Origin: Leptolyngbya sp. FACHB-60
GTDB taxonomy: Bacteria > Cyanobacteriota > Cyanobacteriia > Phormidesmidales > Phormidesmidaceae
Direction of reading: 5' to 3'
DNA length: 64,000 bases
NCBI RefSeq assembly: GCF_014695775.1
Contig: NZ_JACJOX010000011.1
Location: 62,001 to 126,000 of the forward strand
Part shown: one piece after another, positions 16,458 to 25,497 of the stretch
Layout: each line of letters begins with the position of its first letter
How positions within the stretch are numbered: position 1 is the first letter of the stretch
Made by a program: the position numbers and the translations under genes
The notes under the pieces: generated by a model
Seen by the model: only the letters and a program-made list of their open reading frames with translations
The model's database searches: none
What the model was told of the DNA's origin: nothing

Positions 16458-17198
16458 ATGATGAATGTATTGGGGCGTACTTTCTGTACTTCAATCGTCG
16501 CAAGTGCCTTCCTATCCATCCTGGTTGCAAATGCCCCTGCGAAAGCAGCAACCCTAGTCGATAACCGGTCGCTAGAAGTAGTGGGATTTCTTGGTGGTGA
16601 CCCCGATAGTGAAACTCAAGTAGAATTTGGGACAGGATTCGATTTAAATGCTGATGCTGCCATTACTCGAATCCTTTGGAGTGGAGCTTATGGACCCAGC
16701 AACACCCGTACTCCGTCTACCGATAACTTCTCAGTCCGTTTATTTACTATTGAAGGGGTTGATAGCGACGGATTGGTAAATACAGCCCCTTTGACAACTT
16801 TGAGTGGCGATGTCAGCTACTCTGTGCAACGTATTCAGGGGTATCAAGATATTACAGAATACGATGTGTATTTCTATACCTTGTCTTTGTCTAATCCCTT
16901 TAGTCTGAACTCAGGAGTGTATTTATTGTCAATCCTGAATGATACCAGTGCTGATCTTGATGATAATTGGGGATGGACTCGAACTACTCAAGGAGGTGCC
17001 CAATTTAGATTTGATGCCACAGAGCCTTGGGCCAGGCTTGCTGGAGGGCTAGACTTTGCAATTGAAGGCGATGTTAAGGACAATCCTGCCATGATTCCTA
17101 CTCCAACCGTATTGCCAGGGCTCCTAGGATTGGGCATGGGCATTTGGCGTAAACGCAGGGCAGAAGCTTTAGCCAATGGCAAATCGCAGCTAGAATAA
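16458..17198 (+). CDS. secreted protein with PTPA-CTERM sorting signal
   Basis: The 246-residue product has a signal peptide with a hydrophobic core and an APAKA-A cleavage site near residue 30. The C-terminus reads PTPTVLPGLLGLGMGIWRKRR: a Pro-Thr-Pro motif, a membrane helix and a basic stop, the PTPA-CTERM sorting signal of cyanobacteria, followed by a short tail. The middle is beta-rich and acidic, as in exported extracellular-matrix proteins, with no enzyme motif. Exosortase-type processing is inferred from the family. A TAGGAG ribosome site precedes; either of the first two ATGs may be used. Confidence 0.85.
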   Translation: MMNVLGRTFCTSIVASAFLSILVANAPAKAATLVDNRSLEVVGFLGGDPDSETQVEFGTGFDLNADAAITRILWSGAYGPSNTRTPSTDNFSVRLFTIEGVDSDGLVNTAPLTTLSGDVSYSVQRIQGYQDITEYDVYFYTLSLSNPFSLNSGVYLLSILNDTSADLDDNWGWTRTTQGGAQFRFDATEPWARLAGGLDFAIEGDVKDNPAMIPTPTVLPGLLGLGMGIWRKRRAEALANGKSQLE

Positions 17199-17380
17199 AC
17201 TCTTCTTGGCTCGTATCTTCATGAAGACGAAATTGGCCGTTATCTTGTGGTTAAACCAGGGTGCTCCCTAGTTTAATCTAAAGCAACATCCAAGCAGTTG
17301 GAAATCAGGGGAACAATTACACCATATTGTTTCCTATTGAATGCACGATGATGAGGGAGTGGCTTAATTAGTATTCACTC

Positions 17381-17628
17381 AACCTTCATCAGTTTGAGTG
17401 GGACGAAGCGAAAAACCTTGAAAATATTCGCAAGCACCAAATTGATTTTGCAGATGTCCCTGAGACATCGAAACTCCCGCAGCCACAGAGCACCTTCCTA
17501 AAACAGGGGTAGAACTTGTTACCTATTGGGAAACCGTTGGGGTGGTTAGTTCCCGACCTGATACTACTGATAGCCAGGAACATGCACGCAGGTTGCGTGA
17601 CCAGGCTGAAGACCAAAAGCGAGCTTAG
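17381..17628 (+). pseudogene. remnant of a BrnT-type toxin module fused to a small antitoxin-like tail
   Basis: The frame NLHQFEWDEAKNLENIRKHQ then IDFADV matches the start of BrnT ribonuclease toxins, whose FEWDxxK...NxxKHGIxF segment is diagnostic. No start codon exists because a TAG lies just upstream, and the toxin similarity stops after about 30 residues. The frame then runs into TAG at 17510-17512; one base off, VELVTYWETVGVVSSRPD continues to DQKRA and a stop at 17626. That tail resembles small cyanobacterial antitoxin-like proteins. A deletion joining toxin head to partner tail plus a one-base frameshift would explain it. Confidence 0.6.
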
Positions 17629-17689
17629 ATATCAAATGTATCTAGTCGATCTGACTTCACCACTTGTGACTAGGGTTAAAGCTTCTTGA

Positions 17690-18163
17690 ATGGCCATCCA
17701 AGATGAAAACTCAATGAGAGTTGAGTTAGATCAGGATAGCTTAGGTTCCGTAGCCCTAAGCTATCCATATCAGGTTCGCATCCTTAGTCAGTCCCCAATG
17801 ACAAGCAGGAACCTTTTAGCTCGTAAAGGAATCAAGATTACCCTAATCATCTTGATGTCAGTGGGGTTAACGATTGCCTCTTTGCGCTACAAACAGCCTG
17901 CTCATTGTGAAACACTTTGCAGGGATGCTCAATTCTGCCAAATTGGACAGTGCAGGTTTGGCGAGCAAAAGGCAGGCTTTCCCCTACCGTTTGTTCAAGA
18001 TGCGGAAGCTAATTCCCCCACAAGTGGTTGGGGCAAGGTCGGGCTAGAAGATTATATCTATGGAAGTCTTGGGGCATTCGCCCTTAATGTTGCCTTTTAC
18101 AGTCTCACCCTATGGCTGTTTCAAAGGTCGCTTAAATGGCTTTTTTCGTCGTTTCAAGCCTAA
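17690..18163 (+). CDS. two-helix membrane protein with cysteine-rich periplasmic loop, unknown
   Basis: The 157-residue product has a cytosolic N-terminal 45 residues, a membrane helix (IKITLIILMSVGLTIASL), a loop with five cysteines (CETLCRDAQFCQIGQC), and a second helix (GAFALNVAFYSLTLWLF) ending in a basic, aromatic tail. The cysteine spacing suggests disulfides outside the cytoplasm. I do not recognise the family. It precedes the secreted TPR gene by 66 bases and may share its transcript. No clear ribosome site is seen. Confidence 0.5.
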   Translation: MAIQDENSMRVELDQDSLGSVALSYPYQVRILSQSPMTSRNLLARKGIKITLIILMSVGLTIASLRYKQPAHCETLCRDAQFCQIGQCRFGEQKAGFPLPFVQDAEANSPTSGWGKVGLEDYIYGSLGAFALNVAFYSLTLWLFQRSLKWLFSSFQA

Positions 18164-18229
18164 TTCAGCATCAAGGGTGCATTGCTAGATAAGCCTCTTA
18201 CTCAAACTCACTATTCCTATCAAGTCACT

Positions 18230-19957
18230 ATGAAATCCAACGTGCTCTGTGCCAAACTTCTCCTCCTAGCAGCCCTGCCCGCTCTTGGAATGCTCACCCC
18301 GAGACAAGCGATCGCCCTACCTGCTCCCGATCAGCAAGCTAGATTGCTGTCAGACATTGCCTTTCGATATGCAAAGCTGGGTGATTCGCAACAGGCAACC
18401 ACCGTTTCCGAGCAGGCCCTAGAGGCAGTAGAGGCCATGCGACCCTGCTTTAAGGCAAATTCTCTGGCAAAGGTGGCAGGTAGCTATTGGCTGATCGGGC
18501 AGGAGGCAGAAGGCAAGCGACGGGTTACAGAGGCAATTGAAACCGCCCGTGCTCAAGGGGCAACCGGATGTAGTAGCAGTGGAACCTCTCCGACCGAATC
18601 GTTAATGAACCGCGCTATGGAATTGTCTGATGAGGGGCAGTTTGAGTTAGCGATCGCGCTAGCTAGTGGGATGGGTGACCCAAATGCCCTGTCGGAGATT
18701 GCAGCTGATTTGTTGGACGTAGGACAATCCCGGCGAGCGGACGAGTTACTGAAGGAAGCAATCGCCCAAGCGCAAAAGATTGAGGAAGCGATCGCCCAAG
18801 CGCAACAGACTGACGGTGCCTACTACCAAACACAAATGTTGAACAGTATGGCCATGAATCTGACTCTAGCAGGGCACAATGAACCAGCAAAGGCGGTACT
18901 GGAACAGGCGATTCTAAGTGCGGAAACCATGGATGCCGCAAACCCCGAAACGGCTTCACTAGAGGGAAGTGCTCTGCTTTGGACGGCACGACAGTTTGCG
19001 GAGTTAGGTGCAAACGATCGGGCGATCGCGGTTCTCGATCAAACCGTTCCCAAAATTCGCAACCGTTCCGCAGACCCGTTTCCCCGCGACAACGTGAATC
19101 AGTTCGTCGAGGCGGCGCTCCTTTACCAGCAAGTGGGTTCGAATGATCAAGCCGTGGCGATACTGGCAGAAGCCTATCAAGCTGGGAAATCCATCGTCCC
19201 CAATGCCAACCATAGTCAAGCCGATGCAGATGCGCTGGGTCAAGTAGCTGTTGGCTATGCCAAAATCGGCGACTTCGAGCGGGCCATGCAGATTGTCGAG
19301 GAAATTCAACCGACCAGCTATCGGCAGGCGGCACTGGGAAATATGGCAAGCGCCTATGCCGCGGCAGACAATTTAGAGGCGGCTATCAAGCTGGCGGAGT
19401 CGGACCCCAACCGTAACGGTGTGATGATCGGCATCGTCAGACACTATTTGCAGGAAAAGCAGCCGGATCAGGCGTGGCAGTTTGTCCAGGCACAGCAGGT
19501 CAAAGGTATGTTGTCAGAGGTAGCAATCGGCTATCTCGATGCCGGGCAACCTGAGCAGGCATTGCAACTCGTTCAAACTGGCAATCTTGAGGGATTTATG
19601 CCGGAGATCGTGCAGGGCTATGCTGAGTCTGGGCAACCGGAGCAAGCCATGCAGCTGGCCCAGAGTGAAGAAATCCCATGGATGCTGCCTTCGGTGGTAG
19701 AGGGATTTGCTCAGCAGGGGCAGTTCGATGCTGCTTTGCAAACGGCTCAATCCATTGCCAATCCGAGGCATCGAGCTGAAGCATTCATTGCGATCGCTCG
19801 TGCTTATACTGAGCCACCGGCTGGGGTACAAGGGCAGCGGTTCGCGCAGATACAGGATTGGGTTGTAGGGCTGTTTGGTACCTCCGATCGTGAACGAGCA
19901 GCTGAGGTATTAGTACAAGCTCTGCAAGCAACTCAGTCTATCTCCTCCGCAAAATGA
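18230..19957 (+). CDS. exported TPR-like helical repeat protein
   Basis: From the ATG at 18230 the product is 575 residues. MKSNVLCAKLLLLAALPALGML is a signal peptide, probably cut after AIA near residue 28. Almost all the rest is a series of helix pairs of about 30-40 residues with patterns such as AQQYAKLGDSQQA and ARQFAELGANDRAIAVL, typical of TPR/Sel1-like solenoids that bind proteins. A short duplication (EAIAQAQ twice, near residue 185-200) lies beside a HIP1 site. It is probably periplasmic scaffolding; the partner is not indicated. The next gene is convergent. Confidence 0.8.
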   Translation: MKSNVLCAKLLLLAALPALGMLTPRQAIALPAPDQQARLLSDIAFRYAKLGDSQQATTVSEQALEAVEAMRPCFKANSLAKVAGSYWLIGQEAEGKRRVTEAIETARAQGATGCSSSGTSPTESLMNRAMELSDEGQFELAIALASGMGDPNALSEIAADLLDVGQSRRADELLKEAIAQAQKIEEAIAQAQQTDGAYYQTQMLNSMAMNLTLAGHNEPAKAVLEQAILSAETMDAANPETASLEGSALLWTARQFAELGANDRAIAVLDQTVPKIRNRSADPFPRDNVNQFVEAALLYQQVGSNDQAVAILAEAYQAGKSIVPNANHSQADADALGQVAVGYAKIGDFERAMQIVEEIQPTSYRQAALGNMASAYAAADNLEAAIKLAESDPNRNGVMIGIVRHYLQEKQPDQAWQFVQAQQVKGMLSEVAIGYLDAGQPEQALQLVQTGNLEGFMPEIVQGYAESGQPEQAMQLAQSEEIPWMLPSVVEGFAQQGQFDAALQTAQSIANPRHRAEAFIAIARAYTEPPAGVQGQRFAQIQDWVVGLFGTSDRERAAEVLVQALQATQSISSAK

Positions 19958-20026
19958 GGCATATGGGAGTCTAGAGCGTGGGCGGCAAGTTACTCACCCC
20001 GCCCCACCACTCAAACTTGCCCTAGC

Positions 20027-20713
20027 TTAGTAAATATAGGGAGACTCGATCGCAGGAGCACGGCCAGTCGCGACCAGCCCCTGATAAATTGAGGCCGCAA
20101 CTTCAGCACGGGTTGCGGCACGATTGGGTTCGAGAAAATCAATATTGGGATAGTTCACGGTGAGGTTGCGGAAGGTCGCCGCCACGCCATCATCGGCATA
20201 AAAAGGAATTGAATTGTAGTCACGGAAGGCACCCGTCACGCTGGCATTGGTTCCACTCGGCTTAAACTGTAGACCGCTCGCCAGAGCAACTAAAACCTGA
20301 GCGCGGGGCATCGGCTGAGCTGGGTTAAAGACATTGCCAGGATAACCACTGAGAAAGCCTTCGGCGTAAGCAGTTTGAATGGCGCTGGCGGCCCAATAGC
20401 TGCTAGGTACATCACGAAAACGGACGGCACTGCGAACAGTCGATTGATCAAATGCTTGATCCACTAAGACGGCAAACTGAGCGCGAGTGATCGGATCATT
20501 GGGGCGAAAGCTGCCATCGGCAAAGCCTCGAATCACACCGCGATCGACGAGGGCTTGAATGAATTGTGCTGCCCAATAATCTGACGGTACATCTGAAAAC
20601 GTAGTTTGCGCTTGAGCTGGAATCTGTGCCACCAGGGAGGCTAACGTTGCAACGGTCAGGCTGCGGAACACGAATGGAATAAATCTGCTCAAAAATTTAG
20701 CTTGAATAGGCAT
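20027..20713 (-). CDS. secreted S-layer homology (SLH) domain protein
   Basis: The 228-residue product has a signal peptide (to about AQAQ, residue 36) and then three SLH motifs: FSDVPSDYWAAQFIQALVDRGVIRGFADGSFRP, a second starting FRDVPSSYWA, and a third more diverged with IPFYADDGVAATFRNL. SLH domains anchor proteins to secondary cell-wall polymer or the outer-membrane/peptidoglycan layer. The TRAQFAVLVDQAF helix after motif one is typical. No extra enzymatic domain is present. It is a lone gene with a dispersed repeat upstream. Confidence 0.92.
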   Translation of the reverse strand: MPIQAKFLSRFIPFVFRSLTVATLASLVAQIPAQAQTTFSDVPSDYWAAQFIQALVDRGVIRGFADGSFRPNDPITRAQFAVLVDQAFDQSTVRSAVRFRDVPSSYWAASAIQTAYAEGFLSGYPGNVFNPAQPMPRAQVLVALASGLQFKPSGTNASVTGAFRDYNSIPFYADDGVAATFRNLTVNYPNIDFLEPNRAATRAEVAASIYQGLVATGRAPAIESPYIY

Positions 20714-20754
20714 GAGTGATTAGCCGATGATGAGATAGAAATTGGTCGAGAACG

Positions 20755-20810
20755 GTAGGTTGGGTTACTTTGCGACAAGGTAAAGCCTACGTGCGCTCAA
20801 CCCAACCTAC
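20755..20810 (-). repeat. dispersed TAGGTTGGGT palindrome
   Basis: GTAGGTTGGGT and the complementary ACCCAACCTAC arm bracket a middle with GCGACAAGG and CTACGTGCGCT. Belongs to the same broad class as the 9.7-16 kb elements but lacks their GTGCGATCGCAGATCTC head. It sits in the upstream region of the SLH gene. Confidence 0.8.
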
Positions 20811-20885
20811 ATGCTGAAACATCTCAACTGGATTAGGGCACGCGAGATGTTCTAAATGCGTCTTTGAATCTTTGGCGATCGCAGA

Positions 20886-21206
20886 CTACTCTTCTGTCCC
20901 TTCGGTCTCAATAGGTACGGTCAGGTTGAGCCGTTCTCTGGGCGCAGGCTGTTCTTGGCGCAGTTCTATACGATCGCCGTCAAACCGTAAGCGGGTTTCT
21001 GGCTGAGGCTGTTCTTCAATTTGAAGATTCAGCTGATCCCCATCAGTCGATAGGCGAGGGCGCAACTCAGGGTCGCGGTTCCCTCCTAGGTCAAACTCGA
21101 TTTGATCCCCTAATTCAACGATTTGGGCTATCGCTGCTGGAGACGTGTTGAGAGCTGCCACACCTAGAACGGCAAAGCTAAGCAAAATTTTATTCAAGTG
21201 GTTCAT
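20886..21206 (-). CDS. small periplasmic protein of beta-repeat character, unknown
   Basis: From the ATG at 21206 (MNHLNKILLSF) the product is 106 residues; GGAGGAGG ahead of it decides this start over the longer frame. A signal peptide ends near AIA (about 28). The mature part is built of three repeating strands, GDQIEFDLGG, GDQLNLQIEE and GDRIELRQE, alternating with ELRPRL, ETRLRF and RERLNL. This short repeat suggests a small extracytoplasmic beta structure. No family recognised. Confidence 0.65.
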   Translation of the reverse strand: MNHLNKILLSFAVLGVAALNTSPAAIAQIVELGDQIEFDLGGNRDPELRPRLSTDGDQLNLQIEEQPQPETRLRFDGDRIELRQEQPAPRERLNLTVPIETEGTEE

Positions 21207-21750
21207 TAACAAACCTCCTCCAAGTAACATTTCCATAAATAGCCTGCCAAGAGGAAAACGTTTTGTCTTCCCTCAGACGGAAGGCATTGATAGGTAATGT
21301 TGTCTGCGATCGCCTCGCCTTTGCCCAAGCGCTCGGCTGAGGACACTTGCCTCGGACTCTCTCTAACTTTCGGCCGAGTTTCTCGCCTCCAGCGCTCTCG
21401 CTATAGTGACGGATAGCGCTGTTAAGAGAATTTGGCTATGACTGAACGCGATCGACTGATAGCGACGCAACATTGCCCGCCGAAACTCATGTAGTGGGCA
21501 ATCCATGTTTGAGCAGGGATTGTTTTCATTAACAAATCTGCGCGATTGCTTTGAGGCCAAACGAGACAATGTTTCTCCCTATTACAATGCGTTGCTCACC
21601 AGCCTCAATAGCTTTTCCAATGCCTCGACCTCAGTTAGCGATACGAGCAGTCTCAGTAAACTCCCGCATTCCCCAACTGGTTGCCCCCGCCTATAGCCAT
21701 CAGCTTGGCAGTACCATCCATCTGAAGTTTTGAAGTGCATCTAGCTCCCT
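21207..21750 (+). other. intergenic region without a convincing gene
   Basis: About 540 bases between divergent genes. Short frames exist on both strands but none has a ribosome site or recognisable protein pattern. CCTCAGACGGAAGGC and GCGATCGC words occur. I see no strong promoter. Confidence 0.4.
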
Positions 21751-22983
21751 ATGAAGCAAGTTTTCTCTAACGAAACGGCGATACAGATTTCGCAGTTTGC
21801 GCCCACAGACGTTAGCTCCACAGTTGATGTCGCCAACCTCTCTGGACCGCTCCAGCGCATCAGCATCACTATCAATTTAGTTCACCCCTACACCAGCGAT
21901 CTGCAAATTTCTCTCATCGCCCCCAGTGGGGCCTCTGTCTTACTAGTCGGCAATGCGGGTGGCAGCGGCGACAACTTTTTCGACACTACCTTTGATGATG
22001 GGGCCGCAGTACCCATCACCCAGGGCACCGCGCCCTTTCAGGGGTCATTTCAGCCCCAGCAACCTTTGTCTACCTTATTAAGTAGTGACCCCAACGGCAC
22101 CTGGACGCTACAGATTCAAGACCAAACCTTTTTAGACAGAGGATTTCTCAACCACTGGTCCTTGGAGGTGGTGGTTGGTAATCAATCATTGATGCCGCCG
22201 ACCCCGTCTGATTTCTCCATTCAGCTTCGCTTTTTAGGGGGGCTAACGGCTACCCAGCGAGCCGTCTTCGAAGTTGCTGCTGCCCGGTGGTCAGAAATCA
22301 TTATTGGAGATTTGCCCAGTGCCGTAGTCAATGGGGAAACCATCGACGATGTCTTGATTGAAGCGCGGGGGTTGTCGCTCGATGGCCCCAACGGTTTGCT
22401 AGGTCGGGCCGGGCCGACTCGCCTACGCAGCGGTTCTAGGCTACCCATCACCGGAGTGATGGAGTTTGACATCGGCGATTTAGCTCGCCTAGAGGCAGAG
22501 GGGGGCCTACTCGACGTGATTATTCACGAGATGGGTCATGTGCTTGGGATTGGCACCATTTGGCAAATTCGGAATCTTCTCGTGGGGGCCGGGTCGGCCA
22601 ACCCGACCTATGTTGGTCAAAACGGGATGCGAGAATTTTCAGTGCTGATCGGGGCCCAGGGGATGACGCCTGTACCGCTAGAGAATACGGGGGGCCAGGG
22701 TACCCGAGATGGCCACTGGCGAGAAACCGTGTTTGGCAATGAGCTGATGACGGGCTTTTTGAATTTGGGGCCAAATCCGCTCAGTCGTTTAACGGTGGGT
22801 TCGCTAGAAGATCTGGGCTACGCGGTGAACTACACTGCCGCAGATGCTTACACCCTGCCATCGGCTCTGGCCCTGGCGGTGATGGGAGTGCATACGGCGG
22901 GTAACTATGGCCGTCGGCAGTGCCGCATGTGCGATGCCGGCATTTTAGGTACCCATACGCTGCCGCAGGTAGAAACCCACTAA
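21751..22983 (+). CDS. leishmanolysin-like zinc metalloprotease with proprotein-convertase P domain
   Basis: Residues about 1-145 form a P-type beta domain (NLSGPLQRISITINLVHPYTSDLQISLIAP ... GTWTLQIQD ... LNHWSLEV), as in subtilisin-like convertases. Residues about 155-370 form a metalloprotease domain with H259-E-M-G-H263 in IIHEMGHVLGIG, a third histidine in DGHWRE and a Met-turn in NELMTG, the pattern of leishmanolysin-related peptidases. No classical signal peptide is visible, so secretion may use another route. The last 45 residues, with CRMC, look non-homologous and may be read-through of a damaged 3' end. Confidence 0.8.
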   Translation: MKQVFSNETAIQISQFAPTDVSSTVDVANLSGPLQRISITINLVHPYTSDLQISLIAPSGASVLLVGNAGGSGDNFFDTTFDDGAAVPITQGTAPFQGSFQPQQPLSTLLSSDPNGTWTLQIQDQTFLDRGFLNHWSLEVVVGNQSLMPPTPSDFSIQLRFLGGLTATQRAVFEVAAARWSEIIIGDLPSAVVNGETIDDVLIEARGLSLDGPNGLLGRAGPTRLRSGSRLPITGVMEFDIGDLARLEAEGGLLDVIIHEMGHVLGIGTIWQIRNLLVGAGSANPTYVGQNGMREFSVLIGAQGMTPVPLENTGGQGTRDGHWRETVFGNELMTGFLNLGPNPLSRLTVGSLEDLGYAVNYTAADAYTLPSALALAVMGVHTAGNYGRRQCRMCDAGILGTHTLPQVETH

Positions 22984-23113
22984 GCGCGGTCAATGTCGCT
23001 GCTTGGGGCCACTACTATTTCCCCCACGTTGCTGCCGATGGAATGCGGCCTGACGGGGTCACACTTATAACCTCGCTATAGTGAAGGCATGGCTGCTGCT
23101 GTGAGGCTTGACG

Positions 23114-25429
23114 ATGACCCAACTTGATCAAACCGATGAGCAATCGCCTTTCCCTATCGCCAACAACAGCGATCGCGCCGCTAGTGAAGCCGCCACTGAT
23201 AACGCCCCTGCGATCGGCGGTGGCCTGCCGATCATTCAATATTGGGCCCAAAAGACCCTCTCCCCCCAGGGGCCGCAGATTTGGAAAACGCTGTTCCACA
23301 AAAGTGCCTGCCTATCGTGCGCCTGGGGCACCGGGGGGCAAAACGGCGGCTTTATCAACGAGCTAGAAGAACCGCTCCAGCGCTGTATGAAAAGCGTGCA
23401 GGCCATTTCGTCAGAGCTGCAACCGGGCCTGAGCGATCATTTCTTTGCTCGCCACACCATCTCAGAACTGCAAGCGCTCACCTCCCGCGAGGCCGATCGC
23501 CTGGGCCGTCTCAGCTTTCCGGTGATTCGTCGGGCCGGGTCTGACCACTACGAACCGATTAGCTGGGAGGAGATCTACCAGCTAACAACCGCTGCCTTCT
23601 CGCTGCCGCCAGAGCGGGTGGCCTCCTACAGTTCGGGGCGATCGTCCAACGAGGCGGCCTTTCTGCTCCAGCTGATGGTGCGGGCACTGGGCTCCAACAA
23701 CTTGGCCGACTGTTCTGACCTGTGCCACGCCCCCTCTACGGTCAGCCTCAACAAAGTCTTTGGCACGGGCACCTCAGTGGTTAGCCTAGAGAGCCTACGC
23801 CAGGCCGACTGTGTGGTGCTAGTGGGGTCAAATGCCCCCGCCAACCATCCCCGGCTGATGAATGAGCTGATCGAACTGCGCGATCGCGGCGGCAAGGTCC
23901 TCGCCATCAACCCGGTCAGAGAGGTGGGTTTGGTCAAGTTTGGCTCCCCAGCCCATCCGCTGCGGCTGGTGCAGGGCGAAGAGATTGCTTCGCTGTTTTT
24001 GCAGCCGATCCCGGGCAGCGACCTGGCCCTGTTTGTGGGCATTCAAAAGGTGCTGCTAGAGCGGGGCTGGGTGCAGTTTGACTACCTCAAGGCCCATACC
24101 GAGAACTGGCAAGCGGTGATTGAGCAGGTAGCCGCTACCGGGTGGGAGGCGATCATCGCCACCTGTGGCGTGACTCTAACGGAGATTGTCGCCGCTGCGG
24201 AGATGATTCATAGCTGCCAAAATGTGGTCTTTGCCTGGGCCATGGGCATCACCCACCAGGCCAACAGCGTCGACAACATCTTTAGCATCGCCAATACCGC
24301 CCTGATGACCGGAAACGTCGGCAAGCCTGGCGCGGGCATGATGCCCATTCGCGGCCACTCCAACGTGCAGGGTTTTGGCTCGATGGGGGTGACGGCCCAC
24401 CTCAAAGACAGCATTCGCGAGGCGCTGGAGAAACTACTGGGCAAATCGCTCAAGCGAGAACCGGGCTACGATGCCCGCGCTTTGATTGAAGCCAGCGATC
24501 GCGGTGAGGTCGATACGCTGCTGTGTCTGGGCGGCAACCTCTACGGGGCCAACCCTGACCTGACTCAGGCTAAACGCGCCCTCAGCAACATCGACACGAT
24601 TATGTACCTAGCCACCAAGCCCAACCAGGGCCACTTCCACGGGCTGGCGCGGCAGAACACGATCATCGTGCCGGTCTACGCCCGGTTCGAGAACCCCCAC
24701 AAGACCACTGTAGAGTCGGGCAACAACTTTGTGCGGCTCAATAGCCCCGGCAAAACCCACCTTACCGAGGCCGACCTGGTTTCCGAAGTCGACTTTTTAG
24801 CGGAGCTGGCCCACCGCCTCCATGGTGACCAGCCAATCGACTGGCGGCGGTTGCACGACACCTGCTACGTGCGCCAGCTCATCGCCCAAACCATTCCCGG
24901 CTACGAAAAGATTGGCGACATTGACGACACCAACGCCGAGTTCACCATTAGCGGGCGGATCCTTTTGGAACCCAAGTTTCCTACGCCCTCGGGCAAAGCG
25001 GAGATGCAGCCAACCCCGCTGCCTACCCTGACGCTGCCCACTCTGCAAGATTTTGGCTTGCCCCCGGAGTTCACTGCCCAGCAGCCCGCCCTAGTGCTGG
25101 CATTGATCACCGGACGCAGCTATGGCCAGCACAACACGGTGGTTTATAAGGAAGCCGATGAGTATCGGGGCATGCCCCACCGCCACTGCATTTTGATGAA
25201 TCCTTTGGACGCCCAGCGAGCAGGCTTTGCCGAACACCAGCGGGTGAGCGTGCGGGGCGATGCGGGGCAGCTCGATAACATTGAGATTATCTACGGGGAG
25301 GTGCGATCGGGCGCAGCACTGATGTTTTACCCCGAAGCAAATGTGTTGATGAAGGCGCGGATTGAGAAGCGGGCGGGCACTCCGGCCTACAAACGAGTGC
25401 CTGTGGCGGTCCTTGCTGGAGCTGTATAG
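23114..25429 (+). CDS. FdhF/YdeP-family molybdopterin oxidoreductase
   Basis: From the ATG at 23114 the product is 771 residues. The N-terminal KSACLSCAWGTGG carries the C-x2-C-A-W signature of the YdeP/FdhF-like branch. SSGRSSNEAAFLLQL, LVGSNAPANHP and the GKPGAGMMPIRGHSNVQG segment are standard for bis-molybdopterin-guanine-dinucleotide enzymes, and the C-terminal part from about residue 650 (LALITGRSYGQHNT) is the dinucleotide-binding domain. No Tat signal, so it is cytosolic. The substrate is unknown; related proteins are called formate-dehydrogenase-like without proof. No fdh accessory gene is next to it. Confidence 0.9.
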   Translation: MTQLDQTDEQSPFPIANNSDRAASEAATDNAPAIGGGLPIIQYWAQKTLSPQGPQIWKTLFHKSACLSCAWGTGGQNGGFINELEEPLQRCMKSVQAISSELQPGLSDHFFARHTISELQALTSREADRLGRLSFPVIRRAGSDHYEPISWEEIYQLTTAAFSLPPERVASYSSGRSSNEAAFLLQLMVRALGSNNLADCSDLCHAPSTVSLNKVFGTGTSVVSLESLRQADCVVLVGSNAPANHPRLMNELIELRDRGGKVLAINPVREVGLVKFGSPAHPLRLVQGEEIASLFLQPIPGSDLALFVGIQKVLLERGWVQFDYLKAHTENWQAVIEQVAATGWEAIIATCGVTLTEIVAAAEMIHSCQNVVFAWAMGITHQANSVDNIFSIANTALMTGNVGKPGAGMMPIRGHSNVQGFGSMGVTAHLKDSIREALEKLLGKSLKREPGYDARALIEASDRGEVDTLLCLGGNLYGANPDLTQAKRALSNIDTIMYLATKPNQGHFHGLARQNTIIVPVYARFENPHKTTVESGNNFVRLNSPGKTHLTEADLVSEVDFLAELAHRLHGDQPIDWRRLHDTCYVRQLIAQTIPGYEKIGDIDDTNAEFTISGRILLEPKFPTPSGKAEMQPTPLPTLTLPTLQDFGLPPEFTAQQPALVLALITGRSYGQHNTVVYKEADEYRGMPHRHCILMNPLDAQRAGFAEHQRVSVRGDAGQLDNIEIIYGEVRSGAALMFYPEANVLMKARIEKRAGTPAYKRVPVAVLAGAV

Positions 25430-25497
25430 AAGAAGTATGGGCCGAAATCCCAGGTCGAATGGCCCTTACGAGTGGTGGGCAGTGCCCGCCCTACATT

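Noticed and set aside
21363..21733. Small genes in the 21.2-21.75 kb gap
   Set aside because: Overlapping short frames on both strands, no ribosome site, no recognisable pattern.
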